Shown here one piece after another: positions 1-6,770 of a stretch of 11,113 nucleotides of DNA. The number at the start of each line of letters is the position of its first letter. Within the stretch, counting starts at the first letter, position 1. The notes beneath the pieces are model-generated. The model saw nothing but the letters and a program-made list of their open reading frames with translations, made no database searches and was not told the DNA's origin. Made by a program: the position numbers and the translations under genes. The DNA comes from Candidatus Poseidoniaceae archaeon (GTDB taxonomy: Archaea; Thermoplasmatota; Poseidoniia; Poseidoniales; Poseidoniaceae), in assembly GCA_030741455.1 (NCBI GenBank), contig JASLVI010000043.1, forward strand, positions 1 through 11,113. The letters run 5' to 3'.

Positions 1-310
1 CCATCTCCATGGCAGCAGTTCCACTGCCTGAAACAGCGATGACCTTGTAGCCATCATCGCCCGTCCAAGATTCTGTTCCTCGTTCACGAGATGATGGGGA
101 GAGATTGAATGCAGTTCGTAGGCCAGCGTTAAGGTCGGCCATTACATCTCGAAATTCTGGTCCCCGTGCGGTCATGACCGGCGTTGCCATGGCTTGTAGA
201 CATGCATCACTCATTCGTACAGGTCCTGGGACGAGGAAGCAGTCACCTTCGTGTGCCATATTGTCACGGTATCGCGCTCGGTTTTTGAATAAGAACACTG
301 GACTTCCCAT
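1..310 (-). CDS. Class V aminotransferase (serine/alanine-glyoxylate type), N-terminal part
   Basis: This gene runs off the left edge, so only about 103 N-terminal residues are visible. Reading the minus strand from the ATG at 310 gives PGPV (residues 28-31), a TARGPEF stretch (47-53) and the SGSGTAAMEM glycine-rich segment (94-103). These are the usual N-terminal landmarks of the class V PLP aminotransferases that convert serine, alanine or aspartate with glyoxylate or pyruvate. The PLP lysine lies outside the window, so substrate choice cannot be read. The start is uncertain: an in-frame ATG at 259 would leave nine residues before PGPV, closer to the family's usual spacing, and neither ATG has a clear Shine-Dalgarno. 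The gene is divergent from pdxT across a gap of 57 or 108 bp. The family call is firm; serine-glyoxylate versus alanine-glyoxylate activity is open. Confidence 0.85.
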   Translation of the reverse strand, partial: MGSPVFLFKNRARYRDNMAHEGDCFLVPGPVRMSDACLQAMATPVMTARGPEFRDVMADLNAGLRTAFNLSPSSRERGTESWTGDDGYKVIAVSGSGTAAMEM

Positions 311-367
311 GAAATCACTGTTTGCAGGGATGCTATGTGCTAAAGACAAGGAGTTCAAGCGGTAGTT
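311..367. promoter_or_regulatory. Short divergent intergenic region between aminotransferase and pdxT
   Basis: This gap (57 bp, or 108 bp if the aminotransferase starts at 259) must hold the outward promoters of both genes. On the plus strand a TTTTTGAATAAG stretch at 282-293 is the best TATA-like candidate for pdxT. On the minus strand a weak CTTTAGCACA at about 336-345 could serve the aminotransferase. AAGGAG at 348-353 is the probable pdxT ribosome-binding site. The TATA assignments are weak. Confidence 0.35.
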
Positions 368-1060
368 ATGATGCGGATTGGTCTTGCAATGTTGCAAGGT
401 GCTCGGCATGAGCATGAAGAGGCCATCCTCTCAATCGCAGAAGAATTCGAAAAGAGCATCGAGGTCGTTCATTTACGTCGAGCTGAAGACCTCAATACAT
501 CGATACATGGTCTTGTTCTACCTGGTGGGGAATCAACAACAATGCGTATAGCTTCTCGATCAGAAGGTTTGCTTGACTCGATTTACAATTGGATGGAGGC
601 GCATCCAAACCGCCCTGTACTCGGAACATGCGCAGGCGCTATTTTGCTCGCAATGCCAAGCGATGGACGACAACCATTTATTCGAGCCAAAATTTCGCGA
701 AATGCATGGGGTCGTCAACGACAATCGTTTGAGGCGTCAATCGATGTGACGCTTAGCCGAGTCGATACGCAAGGCGCTTCAATTGCACGTAAACCAGATG
801 CTTTTGGCCACACGCCACTCACGGTCGGAGACGTTGATTTACAGGCCGAAAAAGATGCATTTCCTGGCGTATTCATACGAGCGCCACGCTTCGATAACAC
901 TGGGGTCAACTGTGAGATTATTGCCCAATTTGGTGACGAGATTGTAGGTGTACGTGATGGTTCAAAATGCGCTGTAACCTTTCACCCTGAACTCACCAAT
1001 GACCGTCGGTTCCATGCATGGCTATTGAACGAAATCGCTGCACTTTCACCGACGGATTGA
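368..1060 (+). CDS. pdxT: PdxT, glutaminase subunit of pyridoxal 5'-phosphate synthase
   Basis: PdxT hydrolyses glutamine and channels ammonia to the PdxS synthase, which builds PLP from ribose 5-phosphate and glyceraldehyde 3-phosphate in the cytoplasm. All family marks are present: LPGGEST at residues 51-57, the nucleophile elbow GTCAG with Cys88, RNAWGRQ at 111-117, FIRAP at 169-173, and FHPELT with His206 and Glu208 completing the triad. At 230 residues it is longer than the usual 190-200; the extra length is an insertion of roughly 25-30 residues between the FEA strand (about 121) and FPGVFIRAP (about 165). An AAGGAG lies at 348-353, about 14 nt before the start. The second ATG at 371 would give a canonical MRIGL start and is an alternative. 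pdxS is not in the window. Cys, His and Glu are intact, so the enzyme should be active. Confidence 0.95.
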   Translation: MMRIGLAMLQGARHEHEEAILSIAEEFEKSIEVVHLRRAEDLNTSIHGLVLPGGESTTMRIASRSEGLLDSIYNWMEAHPNRPVLGTCAGAILLAMPSDGRQPFIRAKISRNAWGRQRQSFEASIDVTLSRVDTQGASIARKPDAFGHTPLTVGDVDLQAEKDAFPGVFIRAPRFDNTGVNCEIIAQFGDEIVGVRDGSKCAVTFHPELTNDRRFHAWLLNEIAALSPTD

Positions 1061-1086
1061 ACAAGGAGTGTTCAGGGGTTCTGCTC

Positions 1087-2178
1087 ATGGTCGTCCATCT
1101 TCCAATGCATACGGAGATTCTTCCACCAGAGGAAGGTGAATCAGAAGGATGTGTCCAATGCCAAGAAGGCCGCAAACTTGTTCTGTTTGTAACGGGTAAA
1201 TGTCACTGGGGATGCGATTATTGTCCACTCTCAGAGAATCGACGTGAATCACCAGACATGTTTGCAAATGAGCGGAGGTGTTCAACATGGGAAGAGGTCA
1301 TCGAAGAAGGCCATGCCATGAAAGCAACGGGAACAGGAATCACAGGTGGTGATCCGATGCTCGATGCTGAACGTTCCGTTGAAGCCATCAAACAACTCAA
1401 ACAAGCCTTTGGACAAGAACATCACATTCACCTTTACACGTCGATTCCATTCAAACTCGAGTGGGTCGAAAAACTCGCTTCTGCTGGATTGGATGAACTT
1501 CGATTTCATCTCCTCGATGGAACGACCAAACTATACGAAGAAGTCATCCATGCAGCAAGTGATGCAGGAATAAACGTTGGAATCGAGTTGCCATGTGAAC
1601 CAGATAAGGAAGCTTCTTTGTTTGAATTGCTCGATCAATTGGATCAACTCCCTGTTCAATTCCTCAATCTGAACGAATTGGAAATAACTACAGGAAATCA
1701 AGAGAACATGGATGTTCGTGGATTCAATCTCTCAAGTGGCCTTTCTGCTGCTGCTGAGGGTTCCTTTGAGTTGGGGATTCGACTCAAAGAAGCGACGAAA
1801 GGAAAATCCTTCCATCTCAAATTCTGTACTGCGTCCTACAAAGACGCTGGGCAATTACGTGCTCGGTTTAGACGTAGAGCAGAAGCAACACTTCGACCGT
1901 ACGAGGTTCTCTCTGAAGATGATACGATCCTTTTCGGTGCAATTCCAACCGAACCAGAAGATGCACGTGATGATATGATGGAGTTGCAAGAAACGTTGCA
2001 AATCAGTCCATCTTGGCTACGTTACGATGCAAACGATCGTCGAATTGAGATGCCACTAAGTGTCGCTGAAGAACTCGCAGATGTACTCTCAGTTCCTGTT
2101 CAAATGGTCGAAGTCCATCCAACCCATGAACGATTGGAAGTTTCGGTTGTTTACCTCAATGCTCAAACTCCATCATAG
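1087..2178 (+). CDS. Uncharacterised archaeal radical SAM protein
   Basis: This is a radical S-adenosylmethionine protein of 363 residues. The CX3CX2C motif that binds the [4Fe-4S] cluster is at Cys39, Cys43 and Cys46 (GKCHWGCDYC), and GGDP at 87-90 stands in for the GGE motif that binds SAM. Before the cluster motif sits a CVQC pair (Cys22, Cys25). A conserved-looking FCTASYKDAGQLRAR stretch at 246-260 is followed by an acidic C-terminal region. The overall pattern resembles the uncharacterised archaeal group related to pyruvate formate-lyase activating enzyme (COG2108, from memory), whose substrate is not known to me. I start it at the ATG at 1087, after pdxT ends and 8 nt behind an AGGGG; an upstream in-frame ATG at 1018 lies inside pdxT and would add an unlikely extension. 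It lies 26 nt after pdxT in the same direction, probably one operon. Enzyme class is sure; the reaction is unknown. Confidence 0.88.
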   Translation: MVVHLPMHTEILPPEEGESEGCVQCQEGRKLVLFVTGKCHWGCDYCPLSENRRESPDMFANERRCSTWEEVIEEGHAMKATGTGITGGDPMLDAERSVEAIKQLKQAFGQEHHIHLYTSIPFKLEWVEKLASAGLDELRFHLLDGTTKLYEEVIHAASDAGINVGIELPCEPDKEASLFELLDQLDQLPVQFLNLNELEITTGNQENMDVRGFNLSSGLSAAAEGSFELGIRLKEATKGKSFHLKFCTASYKDAGQLRARFRRRAEATLRPYEVLSEDDTILFGAIPTEPEDARDDMMELQETLQISPSWLRYDANDRRIEMPLSVAEELADVLSVPVQMVEVHPTHERLEVSVVYLNAQTPS

Positions 2179-2214
2179 CATTACTTTCATTTGCAACCAG
2201 CAAGTGGATGATGT

Positions 2215-3681
2215 ATGGGGCTACTCGACCAAGCCGATTGGGGCGTATTCAAGCGCTCTGAAACGTGGAAAGCGTTTGGTGTCGCTGTCGTCCTCTTCGG
2301 TGTAATCGCCTTCGCAGGTCTCTCTTTGTTTGATAGCATGGATGAGATCTTTGAATCGGATGCTGAACCTGCTCCTATCCCTGAAATTGTCATTCAAAGT
2401 TTGAATCGAACTGGAATTGAAGAGAACTATACCAACTCAGATGGAGAAATCCGTCTCTCTGAGCTGCGGGGAGATGTCATCATCCTCGATTTAATGGCAC
2501 ACGATTGTTCGAATTGTCATGCCGTTCAAGCCCACCTTGAGGCGAACATGGATGATTGGAAGGAAACTGCTGATGCAAATGGTGTTGGTTTCCATATCTT
2601 CGGCTATGGGGCATGGTATCAGGAGTCCTTGAAATATCTCGGTGAGTCTGGTGGTGAGTATACCGTTCCGTTGTATCCAACGGGACTTGGTTCAACAGAA
2701 GCAGCGATACTAGAAGACGGTTCGACAACCGATCCAAAGCAACTGTTCACAACAGCGGGAGCCGGTCAAATTCCAGTTGTTATGGTAATTGACGTTGAGG
2801 GATACATCGTTGAACGACAAGCCACTGGGACGCCAATTGGTGGGTGGGGTGACTTCAATTCAGCTGTCGAGAACGCAATAACGGGAGATGTTCAAACAAC
2901 CATTGACGATCGAATTGCGTGGGAAGAGCCATCCACATCGTTTGTTGCAGTTTTCGTTCTTGGAATGATCCTCTCCATACTTGTGTATTTCTCGCCGTGT
3001 GCATTCCCTGTTCTTCCCGGTTTCATTTCGTATTATCTCAGTCTCGGCGCTCGTGAAGATGAACTGATCAAAGAGGGTAAACTCAAGACAGCCATGCCTT
3101 CATCATGGGTGATTGGTATCCTCGCCGGATTGGGCATGTGGACGTTCTTCATCATCATTGGAATCATTGCATTTGCAATGGGTGAGGCTTTCGCTCAATC
3201 TGGTATGATTCATATCATTGCGATTGGGATTGCAGTCCTCTTGATTATTCTCGGATCAATCATGCTCCTTGGAATTACTTCCCACGTTCTTGGCTTTGTA
3301 CAGAAATTGGTCGATCGTTGGTCGACAACTGAAATGGATGAAACATTCACGCCTCGTCGAAACATGTACCTCTACGGTATTGGCTATGCAGCTGCATCGA
3401 TTGATTGTACCGCTGCTGCTGTGTTACCGTTTGTCATCTTCCTTGGCACACTTGGTACCAATGCCACCATCTCTGGATTGGCAGGATTGATGCTCGGTTT
3501 GCTAATTTTGATGGTTCTTGTCACTGTTTTGGTTGGTCTAGGTCGTCAAGTGATGATCAACTTCCTACGAAGAATGACTGGAATGATCAAGATGGTTGGG
3601 TCATGGATGATGATTATGGCAGGCGTCGGATTGACTATCTATCTCACTCAGCCTGAGCTTGTTTCGGGCTTGTTCGCTTGA
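2215..3681 (+). CDS. Membrane thiol-disulfide protein: anchored thioredoxin domain fused to CcdA/DsbD-type transmembrane domain
   Basis: A 488-residue protein that should carry reducing equivalents from cytoplasmic thioredoxin across the membrane to extracytoplasmic disulfides. A membrane anchor (about 21-38) leads into an acidic linker and a TlpA/thioredoxin-like domain (about 55-225) with the active site CSNC (Cys98, Cys101) and a probable cis-proline at Pro187 in GQIPVV. Then come about six membrane helices (about 243-262, 299-321, 332-354, 387-411, 418-443, 458-478) with the CcdA hallmark SPCAFPVLPGF (Cys262) and a second redox cysteine in SIDC (Cys398). These two buried cysteines are the pair that relays electrons in CcdA and DsbD. 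In bacterial DsbD the thioredoxin-like domain follows the membrane domain; here it precedes it. The start is fixed by an in-frame stop immediately upstream (2209-2211). It follows the radical SAM gene by 36 nt. No substrate partner is visible. Confidence 0.92.
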   Translation: MGLLDQADWGVFKRSETWKAFGVAVVLFGVIAFAGLSLFDSMDEIFESDAEPAPIPEIVIQSLNRTGIEENYTNSDGEIRLSELRGDVIILDLMAHDCSNCHAVQAHLEANMDDWKETADANGVGFHIFGYGAWYQESLKYLGESGGEYTVPLYPTGLGSTEAAILEDGSTTDPKQLFTTAGAGQIPVVMVIDVEGYIVERQATGTPIGGWGDFNSAVENAITGDVQTTIDDRIAWEEPSTSFVAVFVLGMILSILVYFSPCAFPVLPGFISYYLSLGAREDELIKEGKLKTAMPSSWVIGILAGLGMWTFFIIIGIIAFAMGEAFAQSGMIHIIAIGIAVLLIILGSIMLLGITSHVLGFVQKLVDRWSTTEMDETFTPRRNMYLYGIGYAAASIDCTAAAVLPFVIFLGTLGTNATISGLAGLMLGLLILMVLVTVLVGLGRQVMINFLRRMTGMIKMVGSWMMIMAGVGLTIYLTQPELVSGLFA

Positions 3682-4400
3682 AGGTGTTCAAAGGCATCAT
3701 CAAATTTGTTCGCGTTGCATTGTAGAATAGCTGGTTTGATGAAGCGATAGTGAGCAATCAAAGCAAAGAGAATTCCTGTAACCACGTCAAACAGGTAGTG
3801 TTGTTGCGTCGTCATGGTTGAGAGCGTAAGTAAGAGCCAAGCGACCCAAAGCAATGCGTATGCAAAGCGGTTCACATTGTAAATCAAAGGAACACATAGG
3901 ACCACGCATAGGCTGTGACCAACATGCAAACTCGGCCAAGCATTGTAGGGTTGGTCAACAATGTGGATGAGTGAAAGTAATGATGTGAGGGCATCATCTC
4001 CTTCGACTTCCGTTCGAATACTGACCTCGACAGGTGCGAATAGAAAGATGAAGAAGACTGGAATTGTTGCAACAAACAATCGTTGTGAAAAAACGATTGC
4101 AGCTTGTTTTTGCCGCTCAGTTGATGCGAAAAATGGAATAAGAACATAGTATGCATAGAAGGAAAAGTAAGCTAAATTGAGCAATGGCATGTAAGGAATG
4201 CCATCATCGATTCCGAAAGATGGATCAAATAACGTCCAATCAAAGAATTCAGAAATACGGTTTGTCATTCCATAGGGGATTCCAATTGCTGCGAGAAAAA
4301 ACAAACCAAACAATGATGTGAAGACAAGTCGATTGTTTCGCTTCCTCCATGGATATTTCCACATGGTCCATGGATGAGGGCTGAATGGATTACTCTTCAT
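3648..4400 (-). CDS. PAP2-superfamily membrane phosphatase/phosphotransferase
   Basis: A 250-residue integral membrane protein with about six hydrophobic helices (roughly 26-44, 70-92, 101-123, 160-176, 178-195, 203-220). PAP2 signature residues are present: NAWPSLH with Ser157 and His159, and a second block with His201 and Asp205 (QQHYLFDVV). This arrangement matches the PAP2 branch related to inositol-phosphotransferases, which transfer or remove phosphate from lipids or small phosphate esters. The basic first PAP2 motif is not obvious, as is common in that branch. The start is chosen at the third of three consecutive ATGs (4406, 4403, 4400), with AGGTG just upstream; an in-frame start at 4553 would lie deep inside thiQ. 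It overlaps thiQ by 11 nt, making it the last gene of the thiamine operon. Its 3' end overlaps the convergent thioredoxin-CcdA gene by 34 nt. The substrate is unknown; a role on thiamine phosphates is only a hypothesis. Confidence 0.82.
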   Translation of the reverse strand: MKSNPFSPHPWTMWKYPWRKRNNRLVFTSLFGLFFLAAIGIPYGMTNRISEFFDWTLFDPSFGIDDGIPYMPLLNLAYFSFYAYYVLIPFFASTERQKQAAIVFSQRLFVATIPVFFIFLFAPVEVSIRTEVEGDDALTSLLSLIHIVDQPYNAWPSLHVGHSLCVVLCVPLIYNVNRFAYALLWVAWLLLTLSTMTTQQHYLFDVVTGILFALIAHYRFIKPAILQCNANKFDDAFEHLQANKPETSSG

Positions 4401-5034
4401 CATCATCACCTGGTTGTAATTCATTCCAATGAACAACTCGATCTCCGATAATCTCTGCTTCAGCAGGGTCGTGTGTGACATGTATGGCGGGGATTCCTCT
4501 TGACTTGAGAATCGAACGGATTTCAAGAGCAATTTTTCTACGTAAATCAACATCGAGAGCTGAGAGTGGTTCGTCGAGTAACATCAGACGTGGATTGGTT
4601 AGTAGCGCACGAATCAATACGACGCGCTGTGCTTCTCCTCCAGAGAGCGTCTCAATGGATTGGCTTTCTTTTCCCTTCAACCCCATCTCCTCGATGATTG
4701 TATTGACTTCAGTCATGTTCCGATCTTTCTTTCGTTTGTAAGCGAACAAAATATTGCCGAGTACATCCTTGAATGGAAATAACACAGGTCGTTGGAAGAG
4801 CATTCCTATGCCTCGCATTTCACAGGGCTGTTGCTCAATGTGTTGGCCATTCAATTGAATTGTTCCAGAATCATGTGTTTGTAAACCTGCTATTGCACGT
4901 AAGAGCGTTGTTTTTCCGCAACCACTTGGGCCGAGAATTGCAATGATTTCATCCGAAGCAAGTTCGAGATGAAGGTCCTGAATGACCTGATTTTCATCAA
5001 AACGAACATTGAGTTGATCGAGAACGAGACTCAT
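4390..5034 (-). CDS. thiQ: ThiQ, ATP-binding subunit of thiamine ABC transporter
   Basis: A 214-residue ABC ATPase that powers the ThiP permease from the cytoplasmic side. Visible motifs are Walker A GPSGCGKT (35-42), Q-loop Gln81, signature LSGGEAQ (130-136), Walker B LMLLDEP (150-156) and switch His188 (HVTHD). It has no C-terminal regulatory domain; at just over 210 residues it is the length of the short ThiQ-type ATPases, not of the longer PotA/FbpC types. The start is the ATG at 5034, which shares one base with the thiP stop (TGATG) and is preceded by a strong AAGGAGGTG about 9 nt away that also codes the thiP C-terminus; an upstream in-frame ATG at 5100 would add 22 residues inside thiP and is rejected. 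The tail ends in acidic GDDDEE, whose codons contain the start region of the next gene. The thiamine assignment rests on ThiB in the same operon. Confidence 0.93.
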   Translation of the reverse strand: MSLVLDQLNVRFDENQVIQDLHLELASDEIIAILGPSGCGKTTLLRAIAGLQTHDSGTIQLNGQHIEQQPCEMRGIGMLFQRPVLFPFKDVLGNILFAYKRKKDRNMTEVNTIIEEMGLKGKESQSIETLSGGEAQRVVLIRALLTNPRLMLLDEPLSALDVDLRRKIALEIRSILKSRGIPAIHVTHDPAEAEIIGDRVVHWNELQPGDDDEE

Positions 5035-6761
5035 CAAAATCCACCTCCTTGATGACTGCGAAATCGTTCTGCAATAACAAACAGTAGGAAGGTTATGCAC
5101 ATCAGGACCGTTGCTGTTGCCATTGCAATAGGTTCCACAAGCTGGAAATATTTTGGTCTTGACATGAGTTGGTCAACCAAGACAGGTAATGTGCCCCACG
5201 CACCAGATCGCAACAAGATCCATGATGCTCCAAATTCTCCAAGAGAGAAAGCCATCGAGAGTGCAGCAGCTACGACCAGATGAGGCTTCAACAATGGGAT
5301 CTTAATTCGGAAAAATCGTTGGCCTCCATCATAACCAAGTATCTTTCCAGCCTCTTCGTAATCAGAATCGATTTCTCGCATAGCAGGCAGCAGAATCCGT
5401 ACAACAAATGGTGTTGTAAGCATCGCATGGGGTATGATTGGTAGAGCATACCAAGAGAACATTGCGGGCCATACTTTCAAAATTCCAAGCAATACGCCAA
5501 GCCCGACCATCACTCCTGAAAGAGCAAGCGGAAGCATCGACAGCAAATCGATCAATCGAGCGAGTTTTGGCTTATTCTTCTCCTCAAGCGAATGGATGGT
5601 TTGAGCCACGAAGAAACCGAGTATGCATGAAACAAGTAAACAGCCAATTGCATAGACCAAAGAATTCGTGAGTGCATCAGGAACGGATGCATACGTCAAG
5701 TTGCCATCGAACGCATAACTCCATGCTTCAGTGCTCCATCGGTATGAATCTGATGTTCTGTCACGAATTCGAACCGAGGAAAGAACCATCAAGAACAGAG
5801 GTGCTAGAGCGAAGAGACATGAAGAGAGAATGCCAAATCTTTGGAGTAGACCTGGCTTACCGATATTCTTCCTCGCATGATGTTCGGATACCAATTCAAT
5901 CTCATAGGACTGTTTTTGTTGCCATCTCCCAGCCAGGCCCAGAGCAGCCAGAAGGACAATTCCTTGGAGGGTTGCGCCACCGAGGACGAGCAGACTGACA
6001 TCTTCACGATAACCGGGTATGCCAGCTGCGCCTCCTTCGATAGCCATCAGTGATTCAATCGTCCAAAATTCTGGAGCAAGCCATCGAACCAAGGCAAATG
6101 AGGTGAAGGAAAAAATGAATGTGAACACAAATGCCGATAGGATTGGAGTTCTCAACATGGGCCACCAAAATCTTAGCAGGCGTTCCAATGGAGATGTTCC
6201 AACAGGTAACATTCGAAACGCTTCTTCATATCGCGGTGGTAGAGTCGCTATTTTGGGTTCGACAAACCGTATCACAAGTGCAAGATTAAACCAAGCATGG
6301 GCAAGTAGTAACGCAATGATTTGTCCAGAATGTTCGATGCCAAGAAATGATGAGAATGAACCGATGATTCCAGTTTCATTCCGAAGATCAATGCCAATTG
6401 AAGCGAGTATTCCACCTTCATTGATCAGTGCAAGGAATCCCATTGCAGCAACAACGGTTGGCGTCACAAATGGAAGTGTTAAGGCTGCACGAATCAAACC
6501 AATATGTTTCCATTCATAGCGACCAAGCCACCATGCGATTGGGAAACCGATGACAAGAGTAAGAATTGCAGAATATGTTGCCTGAAGAAAGGTGAATCGA
6601 ACTGCTTCAATGGCGAGTGGATGCTCGTCCAACTGGAACATCGCCTCAATAGGATTCGAACCTGTAACAAAGATGAGTCGGTCAAGTGCAAGCAACACTG
6701 GGACGAGAATCAATCCCAGATACAAAGCAACGGGGACGGAATGTCCAACAGCTGATTTCAT
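5034..6761 (-). CDS. thiP: ThiP, two-domain permease of thiamine ABC transporter
   Basis: A 575-residue integral membrane permease made of two fused binding-protein-dependent transport domains, as in bacterial ThiP and the iron permease FbpB. Each half carries an EAA-type cytoplasmic loop that docks on the ATPase: EEAFRMLPVG near 179-188 and EEAGKILGYDGG near 469-480. The first transport domain spans about 50-280. A short basic linker (about 281-308) leads to a hydrophobic segment near 311-328 and the second domain (about 360-565). Being a single fused chain, it should form the complete channel with two copies of ThiQ. The ATG at 6761 lies 9 nt after the thiB stop with only a weak purine stretch before it. 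The gene ends on the base that begins thiQ. Specificity for thiamine is inferred from the neighbouring ThiB and ThiN-type regulator; the permease sequence alone would not separate it from iron transporters. Confidence 0.92.
   Translation of the reverse strand: MKSAVGHSVPVALYLGLILVPVLLALDRLIFVTGSNPIEAMFQLDEHPLAIEAVRFTFLQATYSAILTLVIGFPIAWWLGRYEWKHIGLIRAALTLPFVTPTVVAAMGFLALINEGGILASIGIDLRNETGIIGSFSSFLGIEHSGQIIALLLAHAWFNLALVIRFVEPKIATLPPRYEEAFRMLPVGTSPLERLLRFWWPMLRTPILSAFVFTFIFSFTSFALVRWLAPEFWTIESLMAIEGGAAGIPGYREDVSLLVLGGATLQGIVLLAALGLAGRWQQKQSYEIELVSEHHARKNIGKPGLLQRFGILSSCLFALAPLFLMVLSSVRIRDRTSDSYRWSTEAWSYAFDGNLTYASVPDALTNSLVYAIGCLLVSCILGFFVAQTIHSLEEKNKPKLARLIDLLSMLPLALSGVMVGLGVLLGILKVWPAMFSWYALPIIPHAMLTTPFVVRILLPAMREIDSDYEEAGKILGYDGGQRFFRIKIPLLKPHLVVAAALSMAFSLGEFGASWILLRSGAWGTLPVLVDQLMSRPKYFQLVEPIAMATATVLMCITFLLFVIAERFRSHQGGGF
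5041..5050 (-). promoter_or_regulatory. Strong Shine-Dalgarno for thiQ inside the end of thiP
   Basis: On the minus strand AAGGAGGTGG precedes the thiQ ATG at 5034 by a normal spacing. It fixes that start and encodes the Gln-Gly-Gly part of the ThiP C-terminus. It suggests independent ribosome recruitment or re-initiation at the one-base thiP/thiQ overlap. Confidence 0.75.
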
Positions 6762-6770
6762 GCTTCCAAC

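Noticed and set aside
105..365. 86-codon plus-strand open frame near the left edge
   Set aside because: It lies opposite the class V aminotransferase N-terminus, which has clear family motifs. The plus-strand translation is arginine-rich and unlike any family.
1018..1086. Longer N-terminus for the radical SAM protein starting inside pdxT
   Set aside because: The added 23 residues are encoded over the pdxT end and have no family support. The ATG at 1087 follows AGGGG at a normal distance.
4401..4553. Extended PAP2 protein starting at 4553
   Set aside because: The extra 51 codons run antiphase through the conserved Walker B to H-loop part of thiQ, and the true start region with AGGTG is at 4400-4412.
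5035..5100. Extended ThiQ start at 5100
   Set aside because: It would add 22 residues inside thiP. The ATG at 5034 has a strong ribosome-binding site and gives the standard ABC ATPase N-terminus.
5034..6761. Iron(III) permease (FbpB-like) instead of ThiP
   Set aside because: The fused permease alone fits both, but the binding protein matches ThiB block by block and the operon carries a ThiN-type regulator.
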